From Brachynemurus nebulosus (Eukaryota > Arthropoda > Insecta > Neuroptera > Myrmeleontidae), in contig JAPWDM010000047.1 of assembly GCA_035578155.1 (NCBI GenBank), positions 930,001 through 994,000 of the forward strand: 64,000 nt of DNA. The letters are read 5' to 3'. A program made the translations under genes and the position numbers. The notes beneath the pieces are model-generated. The model worked only from the letters and a program-made list of their open reading frames with translations. It searched no databases and had not been told where the DNA came from. Of the stretch, positions 24,485 through 34,200 are shown piece after piece (positions within the stretch are counted from its first letter, which is position 1; the number at the start of each line of letters is the position of its first letter).

Positions 24485-24841
24485 TTTTAATTTCAAATAT
24501 TATCGAGTGCTTGTGAGACACTACTACGTATGACAAACTTTTGTTTGCATTTCAACACACGCAGTATTGATATTTTCACTAATCGTTCAGCTAAACTGAA
24601 ACTTTAAGCACTCGATTTCTTTGGTATAGTATGACCAAAAACCACATGTAAATTAAAAATCACAAAGTGATTGAAAAAATTTTCCGGATCGGCCGGGAAT
24701 CGAACCCAGGATCTTCTGGTAACTAGCCAGACGTGCTAACCTCTACACCAACGATCCCATGCTCGGTAAGCGGCCGAGCCAGACACCCGCGGTCATACGT
24801 AGTAGTGTCTCACAAGCACTCGATAATATTTGAAATTAAAA
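24485..24841. repeat. 50-bp perfect inverted repeat enclosing the second tRNA-like module
   Basis: 24485-24534 (starting TTTTAATTTCAAATATTATC) is the exact reverse complement of 24792-24841. The loop holds the second tRNA-like head and its tail. A further 'aagcactcga' word lies in the loop near 24608. Confidence 0.85.
24686..24757 (-). tRNA. second tRNA-like SINE head
   Basis: Identical in the 72-nt cloverleaf region to 24329-24400, with the same leader (one base different in the hairpin loop side) and the same T6 and hairpin tail downstream. See that entry for the fold. Confidence 0.55.
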
Positions 24842-24851
24842 CAATATGTTT

Positions 24852-26618
24852 GTTAAAAAGGTGTCTCTTTTTAATATGATTTAAACCTAGATATTTTTCA
24901 GATGTTATTGTCTCTTACTTGTAATATATTTTCAAATATATCTATCTGTATCATGCGCGAGTTACTGCCAAGTAAGAAGGCCCCAGCTATACCATTCATA
25001 TTGTAGTCTGAAGTATATGTATATGAATAATTTTGTAAGCACTTTTATTTTCATTTTCGTTCCAAAGCTAGTAGCAAAGTTGTTATTAGGAATTTTCTGT
25101 TATCCGTCTATTCAGTTAAACATCACAGTCACGGTTTTACTGTATATATTGTAAATGAACCACAAGAATTGTCCCAGATTTATATGAGTAAAGTAGTATC
25201 CAATACACGTGTATTTTGTTGATAATATTGAAATTGATACATGTGAAATTTTGGTAACCACAAAAATGAATTATTTTTGCAACCACTTTAGAAACTTAAT
25301 AACTTTTTTTTTTCTAATTTAACATATATAAAATTTATATTAATTACACAGTAGGAAGTTAGATTCTAGCCCCATTTCATATATAGCATTAGGGCGGCAT
25401 ATTACTTTGAAAAAAATTTTCCTTTTTTGTATTGTTTCAAATGACATATCGTCAGTTGGGTATTGGTTTTTATGAAGTCCATTTTTTAAAATTTTTTTCT
25501 GATAGTGGTTTCGACTTCCTCAACGTTCAAAACTAATAAAACAATCATCTAGAAAAAATTTTTATAAATTGGACTTGGAACAAACGAATACTCAGCTAAC
25601 GATACCTAGAATAATATCCAATAGAAATTATGACTGCGGAAATATTTTTTAAAAATTGTTTTGAACCCGATTTCTTAAACGACTTTGAGTAGGTTGAAAA
25701 CGTTCAAAAACGCTGCTCCGCTGAGCGTGTAGCATTTTGGAGTCTCTCAGTTTGGTCGATAATTTTTTTTATAACAGATCAGTTACATTTCCATAAATAA
25801 CGCATAGATGGTGTTAATGATAGGTATAAATAGACAAAACGATAAAAACGTTTTGGAATTTTAATAACTCAAGCTATTTTCATTCGATTGATTTTAAATT
25901 TTACCTCTAACTTCTTAGAGAGATTACCTAGGGTGGTGCACTTTTGCGGTTGGTTAACAAATACATTTTTTATGAACAAATTAAGGTTAAATCTTTAAAA
26001 GCATTTACGTTCGAACTATGTCTTCGCTGCAATTTTGTTTTTTAAAATGAAAAAAATAAATTTTTGTGTACTTTGTATAATGTATGTATAATGAATGTAC
26101 TCTAAAAAGTTTTATTGCAGATAGCCCTCAGCTTGCATCAAGTAATTAAATAATTTTCGTCACCAGCCTTATTTTATTAACATTCCTGAGTGTGGCAATA
26201 TTAGAAAACTATCGGAAAATGGCTTTAGTTGAACCCTTTCTATAAAAATATCGATTTTCACTAAATTTTCTCGTAAATTCTTTATTTTTTTCTTTTGCTA
26301 TTTCACTTGAATCATTAGTCACAGGCTGCTACACTAATTAACACCATACCTACGTTGCATGTAATTTTGCGTCTATAGTGTGATTGGCAAATTTAAATAT
26401 TTGTTAAAATTTTTAACGTTTCACTGATTTTATTACGATAAATGTGTATAAGTTACATATTAATTTTGCTGCATTGTTCGTACGTGTCATCATATTTTGA
26501 AATTTGAAAAAAAAAAGAAATATTGAAATTCCATATAATATGTAATAATTATTAATTTAATTAAATCGAAAGTAGGGGTCTGTCGATTCATGTCCAAGAT
26601 AAAACCACTTTAGTTTCG
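24852..26618. other. AT-rich upstream region of the cuticular gene
   Basis: No coding signal or element terminus recognised. It is a candidate place for upstream regulatory sites, but I cannot point to a specific motif. Confidence 0.4.
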
Positions 26619-26626
26619 TATAAATA
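26619..26626 (+). promoter_or_regulatory. TATA box of the cuticular-protein gene
   Basis: TATAAATA lies 97 bases upstream of the start codon, placing transcription start near 26650 and a 5' UTR of about 65 nt. Its position and the short leader fit insect cuticular-protein genes. Confidence 0.7.
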
Positions 26627-26715
26627 GAACCGAAATCGATGGTCAAAGCATAGACAGTTTGAACAGTCCTAGTAATAACATCACTAGGAGGTTTACTACT
26701 ATTAATCGAATCAAC

Positions 26716-27265
26716 ATGAAAGTTTTTGTAAGTGTAAAAAATAGGATAGTGATATTTTAAAAATCTGTGCAAGTGAATTAATATTCTGGTTTTTGTTATT
26801 TTTCAGGTTATTTTGTCCTGCCTTTTGGCCGTTGCCCTAGCCGGCTACTATCCTCATCACGGTTTCTACGGTGGATACGGTGGATACGGTGGACACTATC
26901 ATCATGCACCACTTGACCACGAAGGCCGCGTTATCGATACACCTGAAGTAGCCGCCGAGAAAGCTAAACACTTTGCAGCACATGCCGCAGCTCGAGCACA
27001 AGTTGGAGCCTATGGACACGGTGGTTATGGCTACGGAGGTTATGGAGGTTATGGATATGGAGGAGGTTATGGAGGACATTACGGAGGTCACCATGGTGGC
27101 TATCATGGACCAATCCATATTCCAGTTATTGGACCACATGGTGTACCATTAGATACCCCTGAAGTAGCCGCGGCCAGACAACACCATTTGAAAGCGTTAG
27201 CTGAAGCTGCAGCCAGAACACATGGCGGTTATGGTCACGGATATTATGGTCATGGCTGGCAATGA
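26716..27265 (+). CDS. secreted Gly/Tyr/His-rich cuticular protein with two 18-residue motifs
   Basis: A two-exon gene. Exon 1 codes only MKVF (26716-26727), the intron is 26728-26806 (GTAAGT ... TTTTTCAG), and exon 2 runs 26807-27265. The 156-residue product has a signal peptide, residues 1-16 (MKVFVILSCLLAVALA), then GGYGGY and HYHH repeats typical of chitin-associated structural proteins. Two copies of a DTPEVAA motif (residues 48-65 and 120-137, each followed by an Ala/His/Lys helix-like stretch) match the 18-residue motif known from arthropod cuticular proteins. A tiny first exon with the intron inside the signal peptide is standard for this gene class. The role is inferred as extracellular exoskeleton matrix. 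It has no CPR chitin-binding (R&R) consensus. No paralogue is present in the window, and it is the only host gene here. Confidence 0.9.
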
Positions 27266-27343
27266 GATTATTGTAAACCCGCTAGTATTCCAAAATCATT
27301 AGATTTTTAGTTAATTTTTGTACATTTTTCGTTGGATGCTTTA

Positions 27344-27349
27344 ATTAAA
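27344..27349 (+). other. polyadenylation signal ATTAAA
   Basis: The first plausible poly(A) hexamer, 79 bases after the stop codon of the cuticular gene, followed by T-rich sequence. The variant hexamer lowers confidence. Confidence 0.5.
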
Positions 27350-27688
27350 ATTCCATACTAAGAAAATTGCATTTTATGTTATTGTTAAATTTCTCCTCAT
27401 CTTGTACCAGGATTACTAGGTGCCCAATTTTTGAGTAAAAAACAAATAACAGAGTTCGACTTTTTAAAATTTTTAAAAAGTATATATAAGCATATACAAG
27501 CATAATAACAGGGTGTTAAAGGATAATTTTAGTCTTAAGAAAGATTTTTATGGTGACTTTAATATAAAATACGTGGTTTTTCAAAATTGACTTATACATA
27601 TATTTTTTGACATTTTCCTGAAGATTTATTTAAAACATGTTCCCTGATCCCTGCGCATGAAGACCCTGAGGTTAATAGTTTTGAAAAT
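27350..27688. other. spacer between cuticular gene and retrotransposon
   Basis: AT-rich, no feature seen. It ends in AAAT (27685-27688), the left copy of the retrotransposon target duplication. Confidence 0.6.
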
Positions 27689-29764
27689 TGTTACGTTTTT
27701 TTTGCAATGCTCTCTTATTCTATTCGCTTTAACCAACCTACGCGAGTCACTTACTTTTGTTGTCTTGCTAAGGATACACAAAAACAAAAAAATTAAACCT
27801 CACGTACTACTTTTATTGACTTTATTGTCATCCAAATATATAACAATACAGATATAACTCATTTTTGTAATTGTATTATAATGGTATTAATAATTGTATT
27901 AGGATCCATGAAGTAAACCTAAAACAAAAAAAAAAGTATTAAGAAAAAAAAAAAAAAAAACTGTAAAACAAATAAACATTGCAGTGTCAGTAAAGTGTCA
28001 GTTAGGTTATCATCCCAAAGTGACAGTTAGTTTTTTAGTGTCAAAAAGGAAGATACAGATGGTAACACTGACAGACATGAGGTTAGAGGAACTTGAGGAT
28101 GTGAAAAAAAGGAGGGGGTGACTTCACGGATTCGACGAGGTTCGAAAAAAAGAAGAGAGGAAAAGAAGGGTCTTTTTGGATTTGGTCGCTGGTTAAGGAG
28201 GACGAGAGAAAGAGCGTGGACAATTCGTGATAACCATTGTTGGAAAATTGAGTGTGGAACGGTTACAGTTATAAAGCTAATTCAATACTTGTTAATAAAA
28301 AAAAAAAAAAAAAAAATTGATTGCAATTGAATTCAAAAAAAAGTAATTTATTTTCACACGTTCCTGCATTGTCCACTCAGTAAGAAGGATACTGATATTA
28401 CGGCGGCGAGCTACTCATGAAATATTGAGGATTCCGGCACTTAATTTTGGAGGCCACGTGGCGACTGGTCGGTGGTCAGTGGAGTACCGAAAATTCCGGA
28501 AATTTGATTGTTTGCTGGTGCTGCTAGCGAGTTGGATCGTCTGAATAAATTTTTGGTAGAGGCTGCTGCAAGAATGTTTACGGATGGTGATTTTCCTGGT
28601 GCGACTTTATCCGCTCCTTCAGTATAGTTCCACTACAAAAGGACTGAGTTAAATTAAACGTGGTGGTAATTATGAACTTTTGTTGTAAACGGACCGTAAA
28701 TCTTTAGCCATCTATGGTATATACTGTAATTGTTATATGTAGTTTTAGTGTACATGGAATTCTAATAAGCTTCCTGTAAGGGTTAAACTTGCAATTAGTC
28801 AATTGACAAGTGTCAAAATAGTTCACAATTCATGCTGCATACCATAATTGTCGTTTAGATATATCGTTTATTCGAATTCCATCAATTTTAGTTAGTTTCT
28901 TTTCTAGTGTAGGTTAACCTTTTAACACATAAGTTTAGTTTTTACAAAATCTTCACTACTGCCGGCTGTGCTTATCTTTTAATATCGATTGCTATAATAA
29001 ACCAGTAAAAAAAATATATTTTAATGTATAATCACTTAGATTTTTACGACAAAGAAAACACTGTTGATTATTTTGTTTCCAGTCGTCGAAACGTCACAAT
29101 TAATTTGACAGTTCTATGGTGTTGACCCACTGAACAGAGGAGTTGGTTCGCCTGGGAACGAGTGTGTGCAACAAACGTAACGTTCCGTGTCAGTTGAATT
29201 TGGGTAAAAAAATTTTTTTGTGAAACGTTAGATTCCATTTCCAATCACCATTGTTTTCTTTGTGGCGCTCATATAAAGAATATAAATTAAAAAGAACCAC
29301 TTTATAATTCTTGAAAACTTAACCACTAATATCAATTAGGCAATTAACAAATTCTATACTTACCATCTTTTTATTCGCATTGTTTAAACAGCTATATCTG
29401 TAATGTTGCATAAATAATAACTATCTATGGTATATAACTTAATTACATTTATTTTCTTTTTTTTTTTTTTTTTTTTGCTCATGTTTTCTTTACAGAGAAG
29501 TGATAAGTAGTATAGTAACTTCTACTGCTGGACAGGAAGTAAGTGACACCTTTTCTTCTTTTCAGTATTTTGAGGCTGTGAAAAATACTGTGGCGCCCTG
29601 TTAGTTATAATTAGTTCTTAATTTTTTTGTTGTTAGTTTTTTTTTTTTTTTTTTTTTTTTTTGTTTGTTCTCTCCATGAGGATTTAACCCTAACCCCCCC
29701 AGCCTACGTGCTAGCCGGAGCAATTCAAGTGGTGTATGGCCTTTGGATACGATAAGGCGTAACA
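27689..29764 (+). repeat. 5' LTR
   Basis: Matches 34437-36512. Differences seen by eye are only run lengths (A10/A9, A20/A19, T26/T28), which cancel to equal total length. It holds a cluster of TGTCAG/TGACAG words (27983-28080), AATAAA-type hexamers (near 27968, 28545, 28997), two long T tracts (about 29457 and 29637) and a polypyrimidine-AG at 29495. A 70-codon basic ORF near 28118 starts at GTG and is present in both LTRs; I do not regard it as a gene. Confidence 0.97.
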
Positions 29765-29769
29765 CATTT

Positions 29770-29786
29770 TGGCGCCCAACGTGGGG
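29770..29786 (+). promoter_or_regulatory. primer-binding site for tRNA-Lys
   Basis: TGGCGCCCAACGTGGGG, five bases after the 5' LTR, matches 17 bases of the 18-base site used by tRNA-Lys(CUU)-type primers in several retroviruses. It primes minus-strand DNA synthesis. Confidence 0.9.
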
Positions 29787-29891
29787 TCTAGATTGCAGCA
29801 GTTAGGGAATTAATTGTTGTACTTACTGGAACTAATCAGATTAAGTGTTAGGTATTAAAATTGGTTGTGGTTAGGAATTTAGTTAGGAACT

Positions 29892-31256
29892 ATGGATATT
29901 AATCGTCTTTCGAAGGACGAATTGACTTACGAACTCCTCATACGAGGCGTACGTGATATTGAAAGTGTTGAGCGGATGAGGAAGTGTTTTAGAGAACTGT
30001 ATAAGGCCGAAAGACGTGGTTGTAACACCAACGTTCCGGGTTTATCTGGTTTGTTAGATATGAATAGCGAGGTAGAAATATGCAAGGGAAAAATTAAAGA
30101 ATTAACGACCGGAGTTCAGGGATTTTGCGGGTCTCGGATGGATGGGTCGTACAAGGCGCTCGAAACTAAACTATTACATGTGTTAGGCCGACTAGGGCAC
30201 ATTGATACTACCGTAATTGAGGACGCTTCTATTATCTCGCAGTTAGTTATCGAAGTTTCGGAACTGCTTGATATTTTAGAACAAAAGGGGTCTCCCAGTA
30301 GCGCTGGGCTCGAGGTGGAGAGTCAACGGTCACGACGTGGTTCGGTTACTGTTCAGGACGGGCCATCGGGAGTCAACATAAATGCTCCGGAGCCAGGTAC
30401 TAGCTATCAACCAATGCCCCCACCCCCAGAAATAGAACTCTACGAACCCCGCTGTTGTCATCATGAACAGCAATTTCAGGGTCGGTACCATAAAATCTTT
30501 AAGTGGAACTTAAAATTTAACGGTGAGTCCCCAGAAATGAGCGTTATGGCTTTTCTTGAAAGGGTTGAAGAACTAGCCGTTGCCAGGGGTGTATCTGAAG
30601 GGGAGTTATTCCAATCTTCCCTTGACCTCTTCGAGGGAAAAGCCTTGGTGTGGCTTCGAGCTATCCGCGAGTCGATTCATTCTTGGAAGGAATTGAGGGC
30701 TCTCCTTTGCCGTGATTTCCTTTCGCCTGATTATGACGACGAGCTTTGGCAAGAGATTCGCGAACGTAAGCAGGACCCTAATGAAAGCGCGGTTTTATTC
30801 TTCGCCAGCATGCAGAATCTTTTCCGCCGACTTAGTGAACCCCCTAGTGAAAACACTAAACTTAAAATCCTACGACAAAACATTCTTAGTGAATATATCG
30901 ATCGGCTTGCCCTATACGAACCCAAAACAGTTAGTGAATTGCTTAACTTATGCGTACGGTTGGAACATGCACTTACTAAAAGTGGCAAACTTTCACGCGG
31001 AAATTACCCTCCCACCGGAAAACTAGAACCTGATCTCGCGTATTATAACCGAGACTCCTCAGTCTCGGTGTCTGCTCTGAAATGTTGGAACTGTGAAGAG
31101 ATGGGTCATGTCTTTTCCTCGTGCCGTAAGCCTAGACGGAAATTCTGTTTCAACTGTGGCCGTGTTGGTGTTCTCAAGGCACAGTGCCCATGTCAGTCGG
31201 GAAACGAACCTTCAGGACTTGCATCTTTAGAGGCAAGCCAGGTCCTGGGAAACTAG
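29892..31256 (+). CDS. gag: Gag polyprotein of the Ty3/gypsy element
   Basis: 454 residues, the structural capsid/nucleocapsid precursor that packages element RNA into cytoplasmic particles. Residues 1-45 (LSKDELTYELLIRGV) form a helical N-terminal segment common in insect gypsy Gags. Residues about 200-345 (WNLKFNGE, ALVWLRAIRE, FLSPDYDDELWQEI) are the retrotransposon-gag capsid domain. The C-terminus has one canonical zinc knuckle C398-C401-H406-C411 and a second with C419, C422, C432 but Val427 where His is expected. It overlaps pol by 121 open nucleotides in the -1 frame. The start codon lies 105 nt after the PBS. Confidence 0.93.
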   Translation: MDINRLSKDELTYELLIRGVRDIESVERMRKCFRELYKAERRGCNTNVPGLSGLLDMNSEVEICKGKIKELTTGVQGFCGSRMDGSYKALETKLLHVLGRLGHIDTTVIEDASIISQLVIEVSELLDILEQKGSPSSAGLEVESQRSRRGSVTVQDGPSGVNINAPEPGTSYQPMPPPPEIELYEPRCCHHEQQFQGRYHKIFKWNLKFNGESPEMSVMAFLERVEELAVARGVSEGELFQSSLDLFEGKALVWLRAIRESIHSWKELRALLCRDFLSPDYDDELWQEIRERKQDPNESAVLFFASMQNLFRRLSEPPSENTKLKILRQNILSEYIDRLALYEPKTVSELLNLCVRLEHALTKSGKLSRGNYPPTGKLEPDLAYYNRDSSVSVSALKCWNCEEMGHVFSSCRKPRRKFCFNCGRVGVLKAQCPCQSGNEPSGLASLEASQVLGN

Positions 31257-34200
31257 AGAGTAAGAGACTTGTCTCCAAGGGAACCGATTGGTCGAACTGG
31301 CTTCATCATGTTCGAACGTTCATGAGAACGACGCAAGTCTCACCTTGCCTGGTCAACCGGGGTGTAGACAACCGCCCTTATGTGCGTTGCCTTGTGGGTT
31401 CCGAACCGGTACTAGCTCTGATCGATTCCGGGGCCAACCGATGCATCATTGGTAACTCCTTATGGTCTCGACTAAACGGGAAATTTCGTACCTCGGCCGT
31501 CGAATGGAATGTAACCACCGGGGATGGTAAACCCATCGCGGTAAATGGCTCCGTTACTCTTCCTATTGTCCTGGGTCCATATTCCGGCCCGTTTACCGCC
31601 CTTGTTGTACCTGATATCGTACACGAACTGATCATCGGGGTGGATTTTCTTAAGTTACACGGTATCAACATCAACTTCCTTCGCAACTCTATGGATTTTG
31701 TAGGAACAGGTGCTGAGGTACAAACCGCATCTATTTCCGACCGAGTTCCGCTTACGCAAGAGGAGACCTTCCAACTACAGCTGGTGATCGAAGAATTTCG
31801 TCGGTTGGACCAGGGTCAATTGGGACGTACCCAGCTGGTGAAATATCACATTGATACTGGGGATGCTAAACCCTTCAAACAACGCCACTATCCCTTACCG
31901 CCCGCTATTGCGGCCAAAGTTAAGGAAGAACTGGATAACATGTTGGCCCTTGGGGTGATAGAACCTTCGGTCAGCCCTTGGAGTTCTAACCTAGTTATCG
32001 TAAAAAAAACTAATGGGGACCTACGTCTCTGTTTCGACGGTAGACCCCTAAACTCAGTAACTAAAAGGGATGCTTACCCGTTGCCTTTTGTCTCGCGTAT
32101 TTTAGACCATCTTCGTGACGCCCGATATATCAGCAGCATCGACTTAAGGAAGGCTTTCTGGCAACTGCCACTGGAGGAGGGATCCAAGGAGAAAACCGCA
32201 TTCACGGTACCGGGACGTGGACTGTTCCAGTATACAGTCGTACCGTTTGGCCTCTGTAACGCTCCGCAAATGTTACAGCGGCTTATGGATCGCTTGTTCC
32301 CTGGCGAAGACAATATATTCTGTTACCTTGATGATATCGTCATCGTCAATAAGACTTTTAGTGAACATATGGATGCTCTTCGTAAGGTCTCCGCACGGTT
32401 GAAGGAAGCAGGACTTACTGTTAATATGGACAAATGCCAATTCTGCCGCCGTCAGTTGAAGTACTTGGGGTACATAGTAGATGAGAAAGGGCTTCATACT
32501 GACGACGAACATATTGCCGCCATTCGTGATTACCCCCTACCAACTAATTCGACCGAACTACGTCGATTCTTGGGTATGTGCTCTTGGTTCCGCCGGTTCA
32601 TTCAGGACTATGCCACCATCGCTGGTCCCTTGAATCAATTACTTTCAGGGCTTAAAAAACGGAAGGGAGCCAAAATAGCGTGGAACGATGGGGCCAACGC
32701 CGCCTTTTTCGAACTTAAAAGTCGACTCTGTAAGGCCCCAGTACTCCGGTGCCCGGACTTTGAGAAGGATTTTGTGGTCCATACCGATGCTTCAAACTAC
32801 GGCCTTGGTGCTGTCCTTACCCAAAGGGACGAAAATGGCGAATACGTGGTAGCGTACGCTAGCCGCTCACTCTCTAAACAAGAAAAAAAATACAGCACGA
32901 CTGAAAAAGAGTGCTTAGCCGTTATTTTCGGGGTCGAAAAATTTCGTTCTTACTTGGAAGGATTAAAGTTTACCGTTGTTACCGATCATTACTCACTGTT
33001 ATGGTTGAACCGGCTGAAGGATCCTATAGGTAGGTTAGCTCGTTGGGCCGTCCGGTTACAACAGTTTGACTTCGACCTAGTGCACCGTAAGGGTAAGGAA
33101 CACGAAACTCCCGACGCGTTATCGCGTGCGTGTGCCGAAGTTTCGACTCTACAAATACAGGCTACGGACACGGACCGTTGGTACCATAAAATGGTTGAAA
33201 ATGTCCAGGCTAACCCCACCAACTACCCTAACTGGAGGCTTTCCAATGGTAGATTGTTCAAACATGTCGATGACCGATTTAGTGCTGACCCAGATTGGGC
33301 CTGGAAACTGGTAGTTCCGAAAAGCTGTCGAGCAGCAGTACTTAAGGAATGCCATGATTCACCACTTGCCAGCCACTTTGGTTTCTTTAAAACCCTCCGT
33401 CGTGCCACGCAACGATATTACTGGCCTCAAATGCGCAGTGATATCCGTAAGCATATTGCACGATGTTCCACTTGTCTGGCCTATAAATCTCCTAAGCGGC
33501 CCGCTATGGGATTCATGGGACACTTCCGAGCTGTCGAAAGACCCTGGCAGGTAATCTCATCCGACTTATTGGGACCCTACCCCCGTACCGGTCGGGGACA
33601 TACCTTCATCTTAGTTGTTTGTGACTGGTTGACTAAGTATGTATTGACTTTTCCCCTTCGGTCAGCTACCGCGGCTAACATCGTCCGGATTTTAGAGGAA
33701 GAGGTTTTCCTTAAATATGGGGTACCGCAGACCGTCGTATGTGACAACGGGAAGCAGTACGTTAGTTCAGCCTTTCAAAAATTACAAAATGAGTACAAAA
33801 TCCCTAATATCTGGTATAATGCCCTATATACTCCGCAGGTAAACCCTACGGAACGTACGAACCAAGTGATTGTGACGGCACTGGCGTCCTATGTTGGCGA
33901 GAATCATCAAAAGTGGGATTTAGAGCTCGCCAAAATTTCCTGCGCTATAAGAACCGCGGTTCATGAAGTTACCGGATATACACCGTATTTTTTAAATTAC
34001 GGCCGAGAAATGGTCACTAGCGGGGACGATTATGGGGAAACTCCGACTGATCAGGCGTATATCGGTCGATCTGATCGTGAAAGCCTCTTGTCTAAACTAG
34101 AGGCCTTGAAGGACATTTTTCCTGAGGTTGTTGCTAAAATGAGAACCGCACACGCAAGCAGTGCACAAAGATATAATCTACGTAAGCGGCCCGGTACTCT

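Larger units (their letters stand above)
24288..24851 (-). mobile_element. composite tRNA-SINE segment flanked by 12-bp repeats
   Basis: AACAATATGTTT occurs at 24288-24299 and again at 24840-24851, the size range of a LINE-mediated target duplication. Between them, in the same orientation, are two near-identical modules: a GC-rich leader with a CTCGGCCGCTTGCCGAG hairpin, a 72-nt tRNA-like head, a T6 tract and a tail with the small hairpin AATCAC...GTGATT. A 50-bp perfect inverted repeat (24485-24534/24792-24841) encloses the second module. A dimeric SINE or a SINE within a foldback element both fit. Confidence 0.6.

Noticed and set aside
24329..24757. Two functional tRNA-Thr genes
   Set aside because: The cloverleaf is good, but duplicated flanks, a mismatched acceptor pair and a third degenerate dispersed copy (40745) favour a SINE family.
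26837..27139. 100-codon minus-strand ORF opposite the cuticular gene
   Set aside because: Antisense of GGN-repeat codons produces a long open Ser/Thr/Ile/Val frame; the sense gene has signal peptide, introns and motifs.
28118..28330. 70-codon Arg/Lys-rich ORF in both LTRs
   Set aside because: Starts at GTG, lies in non-coding LTR sequence and its end depends on a variable poly-A run; duplication is explained by the LTRs.
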